Shown: positions 1 to 7,164 of the stretch, piece after piece | Position numbering within the stretch: position 1 is the stretch's first letter | Layout of the letters: every line of letters begins with the position of its first letter | From: Acinetobacter sp. UBA3106 | GTDB lineage: Bacteria; Pseudomonadota; Gammaproteobacteria; Pseudomonadales; Moraxellaceae | DNA length: 24,986 bases | Assembly: GCA_002365595.1 (NCBI GenBank) | Contig: DFAM01000001.1 | Span: 119,329 to 144,314 of the forward strand | Direction of reading: 5' to 3' | The notes under the pieces: model-generated | What the model was told of the DNA's origin: nothing | The model's database searches: none | The model's input: the letters and a program-made list of their open reading frames with translations, nothing else | Position numbers and translations under genes: made by a program

Positions 1-797
1 TTCAAAATACTGAAACCGCAGAAACGTGCAATACTACCCAATACAATGAAAATGAACAGTAAACAAGTAATATAGAAACAGATGATGAGTTGAGCTAACT
101 GAGCCAGTGAACCAATACCGTATTTACCAATCGTGAATGCCATCGCACCAAACGCACCAATCGGCGCAAGTTTCATGATCATGTTTACGATGTTGAAGAA
201 CACATGCGAAATTTGATCAATGAATTTGAGGACGGGTTTACCTGCATCGCCCAATTTATGTAATGCGAAACCAAACAGCAATGCGAATAAAAGGACTTGA
301 AGAATTTCACCTTCGGCAAAGGCACCGACCACCGTGTTCGGGATGATGTTCATAAAGAAATCAAGTGTCGATTGAGATGCACCGGACTCTACATACTTCG
401 AAATACCTGAGGTATCTAAAGTTGCAGGATCGATGTTCATACCTACACCCGGTTTTGCAATATTGATCACTACCAAACCGATAATTAATGCAAGTGTTGA
501 TACCACTTCGAAGTAGAGCAGCGCAATACCACCTGTTTTACCCACAGATTTCATGCTTTCCATACCTGCGATACCACTTACCACAGTACAGAAAATCACG
601 GGTGCAATAATCATTTTGATGAGCTTAATAAAAGCATCACCCAATGGTTTTAATTGCTCGCCCAAGCCGGGAACACTTTGCTTAACACCGTCAACAATTA
701 CAGATGAACTTGGGTAAAAATGCCCAACAATCACACCCAAAATAATGGCAACGATTACTTGAAAATACAGCGACTTATAGATTGGTTTTTTAGCCAT
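1..797 (-). CDS. dctA: C4-dicarboxylate/proton symporter DctA (3' end cut by the window)
   Basis: Inner-membrane symporter of the dicarboxylate/amino acid:cation (DAACS) family, importing succinate, fumarate and malate with protons. I translated it by hand from the ATG at 795-797. The first residues read MAKKPIYKSLYFQV, followed by the family signatures LIKMIIAPVIFCTVV, GIAGMESMK and LAPIGAFGAMAFTIGKYG, all of which match E. coli DctA closely. About 265 codons are visible of a usual 420-440, so the C-terminal substrate-binding hairpins and last helices lie outside the window. An insertion relative to E. coli (PSSSVIVDGVKQSVPG) follows the first helix. It diverges from ybiB across a 411-bp gap. 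The choice of dctA over gltP rests on the close DctA match. Substrate range is inferred from family. Confidence 0.9.
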   Translation of the reverse strand, partial: MAKKPIYKSLYFQVIVAIILGVIVGHFYPSSSVIVDGVKQSVPGLGEQLKPLGDAFIKLIKMIIAPVIFCTVVSGIAGMESMKSVGKTGGIALLYFEVVSTLALIIGLVVINIAKPGVGMNIDPATLDTSGISKYVESGASQSTLDFFMNIIPNTVVGAFAEGEILQVLLFALLFGFALHKLGDAGKPVLKFIDQISHVFFNIVNMIMKLAPIGAFGAMAFTIGKYGIGSLAQLAQLIICFYITCLLFIFIVLGSIARFCGFSIL

Positions 798-945
798 GAC
801 ATTACTTCACGATATATTTCTTAATCAGAAATATTCAGATTTTGTCTATTTTCAAAAAATAAACAGCCCAAAACTCCTTTATCAAAGATAAAAGAGCACC
901 AAAGCATCAAGAAACCCTCGATACTGTAAAAAAACTAAATGTGTA

Positions 946-989
946 AATGTGCTTAAAAAAGCACATTAGGCTCTGATTAAAAATCAGAG
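946..989 (-). repeat. Tandem pair of perfect hairpins in the dctA leader
   Basis: Hairpin one has arms AATGTGCTT (946-954) and AAGCACATT (959-967) with a 4-nt loop. Hairpin two has arms CTCTGATT (971-978) and AATCAGAG (982-989) with a 3-nt loop. Only three bases separate them. They lie 150-190 bp upstream of the dctA start, so they could be in its 5' UTR or in promoter DNA. No T tract directly follows either stem on either strand, so a simple terminator is unlikely. Confidence 0.6.
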
Positions 990-1055
990 GATTGATCAGG
1001 AGATGAACACATATTAAAACTAGGTTAAATTTTACCTGTTTTTTAAGGCTTTGTT

Positions 1056-1084
1056 TTGCCTCAAATGTTAAATTAGGTTAAATA
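1056..1084 (+). promoter_or_regulatory. Candidate sigma-70 promoter of ybiB
   Basis: TTGCCT (1056-1061), a 17-nt spacer and TAAATA (1079-1084) fit a moderate sigma-70 promoter pointing at ybiB. Transcription would start near 1091, giving a leader of about 115 nt. This is pattern-based only, and AT-rich DNA gives many such matches. Confidence 0.35.
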
Positions 1085-1098
1085 ATACACAGCACCTC

Positions 1099-1114
1099 TT
1101 AGACTATGGTCTAA
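1099..1114. promoter_or_regulatory. Perfect dyad TTAGAC-N4-GTCTAA, candidate operator
   Basis: Six-base arms TTAGAC and GTCTAA flank TATG. The site falls just after the expected start point of the candidate ybiB promoter, where a repressor would block it, and upstream of dctA on the other strand. No cognate regulator is encoded next to it, and I do not recognise the site. Confidence 0.35.
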
Positions 1115-1208
1115 ATGGCTCAAATTTAATCCTCAAAATCATGCAGAAAAATAGCCAGTATCAAAGTAAACTGTAGCCATTGATCAGGGTTGATGCTGAA
1201 ATTGCACT

Positions 1209-2210
1209 ATGAATACCAAACGAAATATATATAAAGATTTTGAACATCCTTTTGCTCAGTTTGTTCGTATTGTGGGAAAAGGAAAAAATGGTGCCCGCTC
1301 CCTGACTTTTGACGAAGCCTATCAAGCATTCAGCATGATCTTAAAAGATGAAGTCTTGGATGTGCAGTTGGGTGCTTTTTTAATGCTACTTCGTGTTAAA
1401 GAGGAATCTGTAGATGAGCTGGCCGGCTTTGTACAAGCTACGCGTGATCAGCTAAACTTCAAAACACTGGATGTAGACCTGGACTGGTCATCGTATGCCG
1501 GCAAGCGTAAACATTATCCTTGGTTTTTACTGGCTGCGCTGACCTTGGCTCAACATGGCTATAAAGTGGTGATGCATGGTGCATCGGGACATACCATTAA
1601 CCGTCTTTATACCGAACAGGTATTGGAATATCTCGGTTATGCTATTTGCCAAAATGACACGGATGTGGAACAGCAGTTACAACAACGCAATTTTGCCTAT
1701 ATACCGTTAGAAGCAATTTCTCCGATTTTGAGTGATTTGATTTCCTTACGGAATGTAATGGGCTTGCGCTCCCCTATTCATACTTTAGCGCGTCTAATTA
1801 ATCCATTTAATGCCAAAGCCACGATGCAGGCTATTTTCCATCCGGCCTATCGTGCCTCACACCAGCAGGCTGCGTTTAAACTGGGCTATCAAAATAGTGC
1901 GGTGATTAAAGGTGAAGGTGGTGAGTTTGAGCGTAATCCGGATGCCAAGACCTTAATCTGCGGGATTAAAAATGGCGAACTGTACGAACATGAATTGCCT
2001 AAACTGACCGTAAGCCGTAGTCCAATTGAAGAAGAACTCGACTTGGCAGTTTTTAAAGCGGTTTGGGAAGGCAAGCAGCATCATGAATATGGCGAAATTG
2101 CAGTGACTGAAACCATGGGAATTGCGTTATATACCCTGGGTGCTTGTGATTCGTATGATGAGGCAATGCTAAAAGCCAAAGAGCTGTGGGCAAACCGAAA
2201 AATTATTTGA
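1209..2210 (+). CDS. ybiB: YbiB/TrpD2-family protein (anthranilate phosphoribosyltransferase-like)
   Basis: 333-residue protein of the glycosyltransferase family 3 fold. The N-terminal helical domain (about residues 15-80: RSLTFDEAYQAFSMIL, QLGAFLMLLRVKEES) and the following alpha/beta domain resemble TrpD, but the protein belongs to the YbiB branch. Known members of that branch bind nucleic acids and are not shown to make anthranilate derivatives (E. coli YbiB, about 320 aa). HGASGH (about residues 123-128) sits where TrpD has its phosphate-binding loop. No trp genes are nearby, which argues against tryptophan synthesis. It starts at ATG 1209 with no strong Shine-Dalgarno, and stands alone between dctA and the hairpin region. 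In E. coli ybiB belongs to the SOS regulon, but no LexA-type box is evident here. The family call is secure; the function is not. Confidence 0.8.
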   Translation: MNTKRNIYKDFEHPFAQFVRIVGKGKNGARSLTFDEAYQAFSMILKDEVLDVQLGAFLMLLRVKEESVDELAGFVQATRDQLNFKTLDVDLDWSSYAGKRKHYPWFLLAALTLAQHGYKVVMHGASGHTINRLYTEQVLEYLGYAICQNDTDVEQQLQQRNFAYIPLEAISPILSDLISLRNVMGLRSPIHTLARLINPFNAKATMQAIFHPAYRASHQQAAFKLGYQNSAVIKGEGGEFERNPDAKTLICGIKNGELYEHELPKLTVSRSPIEEELDLAVFKAVWEGKQHHEYGEIAVTETMGIALYTLGACDSYDEAMLKAKELWANRKII

Positions 2211-2298
2211 TTAGGTTTGTAGATAAATACCCGAGTAAGTAATGCTCTATTTTGCCTTATTGTTTTTCAAACTCTAAAAAAAGCATTTAATCACATGA

Positions 2299-2435
2299 GA
2301 TCGGCAGGACGCCGATCGTTGTGCTGTGATACAAGGATGTATTATCAGCACAACAAAGGGTTTTGTTTACTTTTGCCCTGTCAAAAGTAAAAATCCTGCC
2401 TACACAAAGTCTCCTGAAGGCTTGAAACTTTGTGT
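2299..2435. repeat. Cluster of four perfect or near-perfect hairpins, probable structured repeat
   Basis: Stem 1: GATCGGC (2299-2305) with GCCGATC (2311-2317). Stem 2: GTTGTGCTG (2318-2326) with CAGCACAAC (2346-2354), extended inside by ATACA (2329-2333) with TGTAT (2338-2342). Stem 3: TTTACTTTTG (2366-2375) with CAAAAGTAAA (2382-2391). Stem 4: ACACAAAGT (2402-2410) with ACTTTGTGT (2427-2435). In addition GGCAGGA (2303-2309) can pair with TCCTGCC (2394-2400), enclosing stems 2 and 3 and competing with stem 1. The density of structure is far above background. It could be a dispersed extragenic palindromic repeat, a miniature mobile-element remnant, or a structured RNA. From memory, similar modules recur in Acinetobacter intergenic regions, but I cannot verify that here. 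Confidence 0.6.
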
Positions 2436-2468
2436 GGCCGTGATGTGCTTTAATTTAAGCTAGGAATC

Positions 2469-2500
2469 AATAAAAAAGACACCACAGTGTCTTTTTTATT
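2469..2500. terminator. Bidirectional terminator between ybiB and yeaC
   Basis: A perfect 14-bp stem, 2469-2482 with 2487-2500, closes on loop CACA. The GACAC/GTGTC core is flanked by A6 and T6, so it can terminate on both strands. It lies 13 bases past the yeaC stop and most clearly ends nadK-yeaC. Confidence 0.85.
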
Positions 2501-2512
2501 GCACATAAATAT

Positions 2513-2788
2513 TTAAACAAAACGAATCGGCTTAAACTCTTCGTCTTGCTTTGGATCATGTGAATCGCAGTGTTCATCTTCTTCTTTGGTACCGCGGTCA
2601 ATATAGCCACTACGTTCAGTTTCAGGCAAATTTTTCATTTCCCAAGCATAAACTGCCTGCATACAGGTCTGACGCTGCTCTTTGGTGAGCGCTACGCCAT
2701 TTGGCCATTTACCAATTTCCACTGCTGTCTTTAAACGCGCAACAATTTCAGGATCGAGTACGGCCAGCATTTGTTCAATATTCATCAT
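2513..2788 (-). CDS. yeaC: DUF1315 family protein (YeaC-like)
   Basis: 91-residue soluble protein. The core VEIGKWPNGVALTKEQRQTC (about residues 23-42) carries the GKWPxGxxLTxEQ pattern of the DUF1315 family (E. coli YeaC, about 90 aa), whose function is unknown. The C-terminal third is strongly charged (TKEEDEHCDSHDPKQDEE) and probably disordered. It starts MMN: the ATG at 2786-2788 directly follows the nadK stop codon (2789-2791) with no gap, so translation is probably coupled to nadK. It is the last gene before the terminator at 2469-2500. Confidence 0.85.
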   Translation of the reverse strand: MMNIEQMLAVLDPEIVARLKTAVEIGKWPNGVALTKEQRQTCMQAVYAWEMKNLPETERSGYIDRGTKEEDEHCDSHDPKQDEEFKPIRFV

Positions 2789-3703
2789 TTAATCCTGCTG
2801 TTGTAAAGAGTCAAAATCTTGATTCCAACCCAGTTTGGTACGACAAGCGATATAGAAATCATAACCGGGTGGATGAAGGAGATTCAATTTAAATGGATGT
2901 TTACGGATATGCAAACTATCCCCAACACTGAGTGAAACACTGTGTTGACCATCGGCACTGACCATCGGCAAGACACGATTTTCACGAATAATAATCTTAA
3001 TTTCGCTATGTCCACCGACCACAATGGGACGTGAAGACAAGGTATGCGGATGCATCGGCACCAAAGAAATGGCATCCATACTTGGGTGGATAATCGGTCC
3101 ACCACCAGAAAGCGCATAAGCGGTAGAGCCTGTAGGGGTCGAAACAATCAAGCCATCACTATGCTGACGATAGACATACTGACCATCAATATTAAGTTCG
3201 AAGTCAATCATATGCACCGACTTGCCTGAATGTAGAACTACATCATTCAGGGCAATGGCATCATAAATACTTTCACCTTTGGAACGGATTTCCATTTCCA
3301 GCAAGAACCGGCGATCGAGCTGAAACTCGCCTTTTAGCACCTGGTCCAGTTTAAAAATAACCTCGGTCGGCTTGATATCGGTTAAAAAGCCCAAACGACC
3401 ACGGTTCACCCCAATGACAGGGGTATTATGTCTGACCAGGGCACGTGCAGCATGCAGTAAAGAGCCATCACCGCCCACCACAATCACCAGATCTACCACT
3501 TCACCGAGTAAACTTCGGCTTACTGTTTGTGTGTTGCTATACGGGACTAGCGCTGCTGTTTCCGAATCAAAAACCGGATGTAAACCTAAACTTAAAAGAT
3601 GGTCATGAATAAGACTTAAAGTTTCCACGACGGAGGATTTATCTGGACGGCCTATTAATCCAATGTTCCGAAAAGTTTTATGTGAAATTTGCACCTGGGT
3701 CAT
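2789..3703 (-). CDS. nadK: NAD kinase
   Basis: Cytosolic ATP-NAD kinase making NADP+ from NAD+. It carries GGDGS (catalytic Asp, about residues 77-81 from this start), INRGRLGFLTD-like VNRGRLGFLTD, the substrate-binding NDVV, and TPTGSTAYALSGGGP, all diagnostic of PpnK. The frame is open upstream to an ATG at 3748. I chose the ATG at 3701-3703 (MTQVQISHK, 304 aa) because E. coli NadK (292 aa) begins near that point. An in-frame ATG at 3728-3730 has a better-spaced AGGG and would add nine residues, so the start is uncertain. It abuts yeaC downstream with no gap. Confidence 0.92.
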   Translation of the reverse strand: MTQVQISHKTFRNIGLIGRPDKSSVVETLSLIHDHLLSLGLHPVFDSETAALVPYSNTQTVSRSLLGEVVDLVIVVGGDGSLLHAARALVRHNTPVIGVNRGRLGFLTDIKPTEVIFKLDQVLKGEFQLDRRFLLEMEIRSKGESIYDAIALNDVVLHSGKSVHMIDFELNIDGQYVYRQHSDGLIVSTPTGSTAYALSGGGPIIHPSMDAISLVPMHPHTLSSRPIVVGGHSEIKIIIRENRVLPMVSADGQHSVSLSVGDSLHIRKHPFKLNLLHPPGYDFYIACRTKLGWNQDFDSLQQQD

Positions 3704-4139
3704 CGCTCCGCTACGATTCCTGCCTATCATAGCATTAACCCTGTTCATTTTAAAAAACTTTCAGTTCAGATTGCGCTGACAATCTTGCGAATTCAAAGGC
3801 TCAGCCAGTTTTTAGTCTGCTATTCAGGTCACTTTATTGGGTATGCTGGCATGACTAAAATCGGCATGGGTTTTTAGAATAAAAGTCATCCAATTTACAA
3901 AATTGCTTGTATTGGAACAACTTAGATACTGAATACTGTGGACTTGCTTTAATATGCACATATTCTTTGCAAATCCGGTTTTCATATTGAACAGAATATC
4001 TTTTATAAAATCAAAAACTCATTACAAATATTTTGTGCAGCTTATTATTATATTTTATCTCCATTCACAGATTAATTATTGCAAAAAAATGAAAAGCTTC
4101 GCATGATTAGCACAATTTATTTGGATCTTATAATCATTG
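3704..4139. other. Divergent intergenic region nadK/mrcB
   Basis: About 430 bp, AT-rich, becoming very A+T-rich from 4000 onward. It must hold the promoters for nadK (leftward) and mrcB (rightward). I see no hairpin or dyad strong enough to call, and no credible ORF. Confidence 0.6.
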
Positions 4140-6533
4140 ATGAAGTCTGAACGCGGCATCGGTTTACTGGCTCTTATTTTTTCAATAGTAGTCATTGGCG
4201 TCTTCTTAGTTTTTAGTGTCTATTTAATCCGGATGGACAATATTGTACGTAATAAGTTTGAAGGACAACGCTGGGATATTCCGGCAAAAGTTTTTGCCCG
4301 TCCTTTGGAAATTTATACCAATGCACCCGTCAACCAGACGGACTTCACTCAAGAACTCAAACTTCTGGGCTATAAGAATTCTGATAGTTATGCCCATTCT
4401 GGCAGTTATGTCACTTCCGGTGATGCCCTGTATGTACATACCCGCGGCTTCGACTTTGGTGACAGCGTTGAACCCGAGCAAGTATTAAAAGTCACTTTTA
4501 GCGACAATCAGATTGGTGAAGTCAGTGCGACTAAACCGTCTTCTACCGGTATTGCACGTTTAGAACCTTTACTGATTGGCGGAATTTATCCACAGCATAA
4601 TGAAGACCGTGTGCTGATTAAGCTCAATAGTGTGCCTAAACCGCTCATTGAAGCCCTGATATCAACTGAAGACCGTAACTTTTACCATCATCATGGCATC
4701 TCGGTTCGTGGTACAGCACGTGCTGTAGTCAGCAATATTACCGGTGGCAAACGTCAGGGCGGTTCAACCCTGACCCAGCAGCTGGTGAAGAATTTCTATT
4801 TAAGCCCAGAAAAAACTTTAAAACGTAAAGTCAATGAAGCTCTCATGGCGATGCTGATTGAACTTCATTATGACAAAGATGAAATTCTGGAAGCGTATTT
4901 AAACGAAGTGAATCTGGGACAAAATGGCAATTATTCCATTAATGGCTATGGTCTGGCATCACAGTTTTATTTTGGCTTACCGCTACGTGAACTGAATATT
5001 GCTCAACAGGCTTATTTAGTCGGTTTGGTACAAGGACCTTCCCTGTTTAATCCTTGGAAAAACCCGGAAGGCGCCAAAAAACGCCGTGATATTGTATTAA
5101 ACAATATGCTGGTGATGGGCTATCTGACCCAAGAGCAATTTGAACGAGAAACTGCTCGTCCATTAAATGTCATTGCCAAGCCAACCTTGGGACCTGCCCG
5201 TTTCCCGGATTTCATGGATATTGTACGTCGCCAGCTACGCACTGAATATCAGGAAGGCGATCTGACCAATCAGGGCCTAAAAATCTTTACCACGCTGGAC
5301 CCGATTGCCCAAACCAAAGTCCAGGAAGCGTTTAAAGCCTCTGTTTCACGTTTAGCCGATGCCAATCCAAAACGTTTAAAAGACTTGCAGGGCGCTGTTT
5401 TAATTTCTCATCCTGAAAATGGTGAACTGGTTGCCGCTTTAGGTTCTACCCAAGACTTTACCGGTTTTAACCGTGCCCTGGATGCAAAACGACAGGTCGG
5501 CTCTTTGCTTAAACCGGTGATTTATTTAAGTGCGATTGAATCTGGGCGTTATAACTGGGCTACACCGGTTGAAGATAGTGCATTGAACGTTTTTAGTGAA
5601 GGTAAAAACTGGACACCTAAAAACTACAGTGGTGGTGAGCACGGGATTGTTCCGATGTCCGAAGCACTGGCAAACTCCTACAACCTGGCAGCCGTACGTT
5701 TGGGTCAGGAATTTGGCATTTCGACCTTTAGCAATCACCTGAAAAAATTTGGCGTGACTTCAAATATTCCAAGCTACCCATCGATTTTCCTCGGTGCAAT
5801 TGATATGTCACCGATGGAAGTAATGAGTATTTACGGCAATTTTGCAACTGGCGGTTTCAAATATCCAATCCGGTCTATTCGCTCGGTGGTGGATTCCAAC
5901 GGACGCCTGCTGGACCGTTATGGTTTAACGGTACAAAGTACAATTGACCCCTCTGCAGCTTATATTCTGAATTATGGTCTGCAACAGGTCATGAGTTCTG
6001 GTACGGGGCGTGCAGCTTATAGCGCTTTCCCTGCCGACTTAAAACTGGCAGGTAAATCCGGTACCACCAATGATACCCGTGACTCATGGTTTGCAGGTTA
6101 TTCAGGTAATTATGTCAGTGTAGTCTGGCTCGGTCTGGATAATAACAAGGTCACTGGCTTAACCGGTTCTTCGGGCGCACTTCCGGTCTGGATTAACGTG
6201 ATGAAACAGTTGCGTCAAAAACCGGTGAACTTGCGTCAGACCGAAAATGTACAGTGGCAATGGATTGACCGTTCTAGTGGATATTTATCTGCACAAGGGT
6301 GTGAAGGTGCCATGTACATTCCATTGCTGCGCAGTAATATGCCACGCCAGGCCACTGCTTGTGGTCTACCGAGTTATCAGGTAGAGCCTGCTTACAATCC
6401 TGATACTGAAAATAATCAAGCACCTGCTGAACAAAACGATAGTATTGAAAACTATATTCGTGAAAGTGACACTGAAATGCAGAACCATGGTTCTGATAAC
6501 CGGGTCATTTCAAGCGGTAGTTATGACAATTAA
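4140..6533 (+). CDS. mrcB: Penicillin-binding protein 1b (bifunctional class A PBP)
   Basis: Peptidoglycan synthase anchored in the inner membrane, with glycosyltransferase and DD-transpeptidase activities. A short cytoplasmic start is followed by one membrane segment (GLLALIFSIVVIGVFLVFSV), then a UB2H-like region (about residues 65-150), the GT51 domain (about 160-340) with STEDRNFYHHHG (catalytic Glu about 177) and QGGSTLTQQLVKN, and the transpeptidase with SLLK (nucleophile Ser about 455), SYN (about 513-515) and KSGT (about 639-642). The C-terminal tail is acidic and Asn/Ser-rich. Total length is about 797 aa, typical for PBP1b. The open frame begins at TTG 4137, but the adjacent ATG 4140 is the natural start. 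The gene after it (9 bases from the stop to TTG 6543, 15 to ATG 6549) encodes a TPR lipoprotein that is probably its activator. Confidence 0.95.
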   Translation: MKSERGIGLLALIFSIVVIGVFLVFSVYLIRMDNIVRNKFEGQRWDIPAKVFARPLEIYTNAPVNQTDFTQELKLLGYKNSDSYAHSGSYVTSGDALYVHTRGFDFGDSVEPEQVLKVTFSDNQIGEVSATKPSSTGIARLEPLLIGGIYPQHNEDRVLIKLNSVPKPLIEALISTEDRNFYHHHGISVRGTARAVVSNITGGKRQGGSTLTQQLVKNFYLSPEKTLKRKVNEALMAMLIELHYDKDEILEAYLNEVNLGQNGNYSINGYGLASQFYFGLPLRELNIAQQAYLVGLVQGPSLFNPWKNPEGAKKRRDIVLNNMLVMGYLTQEQFERETARPLNVIAKPTLGPARFPDFMDIVRRQLRTEYQEGDLTNQGLKIFTTLDPIAQTKVQEAFKASVSRLADANPKRLKDLQGAVLISHPENGELVAALGSTQDFTGFNRALDAKRQVGSLLKPVIYLSAIESGRYNWATPVEDSALNVFSEGKNWTPKNYSGGEHGIVPMSEALANSYNLAAVRLGQEFGISTFSNHLKKFGVTSNIPSYPSIFLGAIDMSPMEVMSIYGNFATGGFKYPIRSIRSVVDSNGRLLDRYGLTVQSTIDPSAAYILNYGLQQVMSSGTGRAAYSAFPADLKLAGKSGTTNDTRDSWFAGYSGNYVSVVWLGLDNNKVTGLTGSSGALPVWINVMKQLRQKPVNLRQTENVQWQWIDRSSGYLSAQGCEGAMYIPLLRSNMPRQATACGLPSYQVEPAYNPDTENNQAPAEQNDSIENYIRESDTEMQNHGSDNRVISSGSYDN

Positions 6534-6548
6534 GAGTGAAAGTTGAGC

Positions 6549-7115
6549 ATGAGTGGGCATTTTAAACGGTATAAATATGGACTAATCGCTTTAAGTTTAA
6601 TTGGGTTTGCAGGCTGTGAAAGCCTGCCTGCTCTCGAGAGCAAACAGCCCCCGAAACCCGTACCCGCACAAAAACAGGATGTTAAAACACCCTCGGGTGT
6701 GGTTATCACGCCTTATGAACGTGAAGAAATTCAACGTAAAAAGATGCAGGTGATCGTTCCTGCTCAACAGCGCAAACAGCAGTTTGAAGATGGTCGCCGA
6801 CTTCCGGCATTTCAAAAACTCATGCAAAAAACCCAACTCGCCTATAAGCAAGGTCAATGGAATGAAGCAGAAGCTGCTGCACTGCAAGCACAGCGTTTGG
6901 CACCGCAGTCCGCTGAAACCTTCTTGTATTTAGCGTTAATTGCCAATAAAAAGAATCAGCCTGCAAATGCTGAAGCCTTGGCGAAACGTGGCTTAAGTTA
7001 TGCACAAACCAATGCCATGAAGAAACAACTTTGGCAGGTCATTTTGAAAACCGCACAGCAACGAAAAGATCAAAAAACCATTCAACAAGCGCAAAAAGCC
7101 CTGAAAGGCTTATAA
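6549..7115 (+). CDS. TPR-repeat lipoprotein, probable PBP1b activator (LpoP-like)
   Basis: Outer-membrane lipoprotein of about 188 aa. The signal peptide YGLIALSLIGFAGC ends in a lipobox (GFAGC, Cys about 23). A Pro/Lys/Gln-rich linker follows (KQPPKPVPAQKQDVKTPSG), and then about two tetratricopeptide units (AYKQGQWNEAEAAALQAQRL; LYLALIANKKNQPANAEALA, about residues 96-160). The frame opens at TTG 6543, but ATG 6549 is preferred. It follows mrcB closely on the same strand. Pseudomonas LpoP, a TPR lipoprotein encoded beside the PBP1b gene, stimulates that synthase. The same architecture and placement make that role likely here, by inference. I did not align it with LpoP. Confidence 0.75.
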   Translation: MSGHFKRYKYGLIALSLIGFAGCESLPALESKQPPKPVPAQKQDVKTPSGVVITPYEREEIQRKKMQVIVPAQQRKQQFEDGRRLPAFQKLMQKTQLAYKQGQWNEAEAAALQAQRLAPQSAETFLYLALIANKKNQPANAEALAKRGLSYAQTNAMKKQLWQVILKTAQQRKDQKTIQQAQKALKGL

Positions 7116-7120
7116 GCTTG

Positions 7121-7154
7121 AGGATATATTGAACTGCTTGTCTCAATATATCCT
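7121..7154 (+). terminator. Hairpin terminator after the mrcB-lpoP operon
   Basis: AGGATATATTGA (7121-7132) pairs perfectly over 12 bp with 7143-7154, with a 10-nt loop. The stem is AT-rich and the downstream tract is pyrimidine-rich rather than pure T (TCCCTCTATTTT), so it is a moderate terminator. It separates the convergent mutT gene. Confidence 0.55.
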
Positions 7155-7164
7155 TCCCTCTATT

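Larger units (their letters stand above)
798..1208. other. Divergent intergenic region dctA/ybiB with several dyads
   Basis: This 411-bp AT-rich region holds no credible ORF. It contains two adjacent perfect hairpins (946-967 and 971-989), a weaker one (877-894), and a perfect 6-bp dyad (1099-1114). The nonamer AGGTTAAAT occurs twice (near 1022 and 1074), and the first copy is part of an imperfect palindrome, AGGT..ACCT. The region must carry the promoters of both flanking genes. Confidence 0.7.
2211..2512. other. Intergenic region with a multi-hairpin element and a terminator
   Basis: 302 bp between convergent ybiB and yeaC with no credible ORF. It holds four consecutive strong hairpins (2299-2435) and then a perfect 14-bp terminator hairpin (2469-2500). 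The first part (2211-2298) is plain AT-rich sequence. Confidence 0.7.

Noticed and set aside
2299..2435. CRISPR array or integron attC site
   Set aside because: The hairpin units are unlike each other, with no regular repeat-spacer period, and no cas or integrase gene is nearby.
3749..4136. Possible promoters and short dyads between nadK and mrcB
   Set aside because: Several TATAAT-like hexamers occur, but in very AT-rich DNA none had a convincing -35 at correct spacing.
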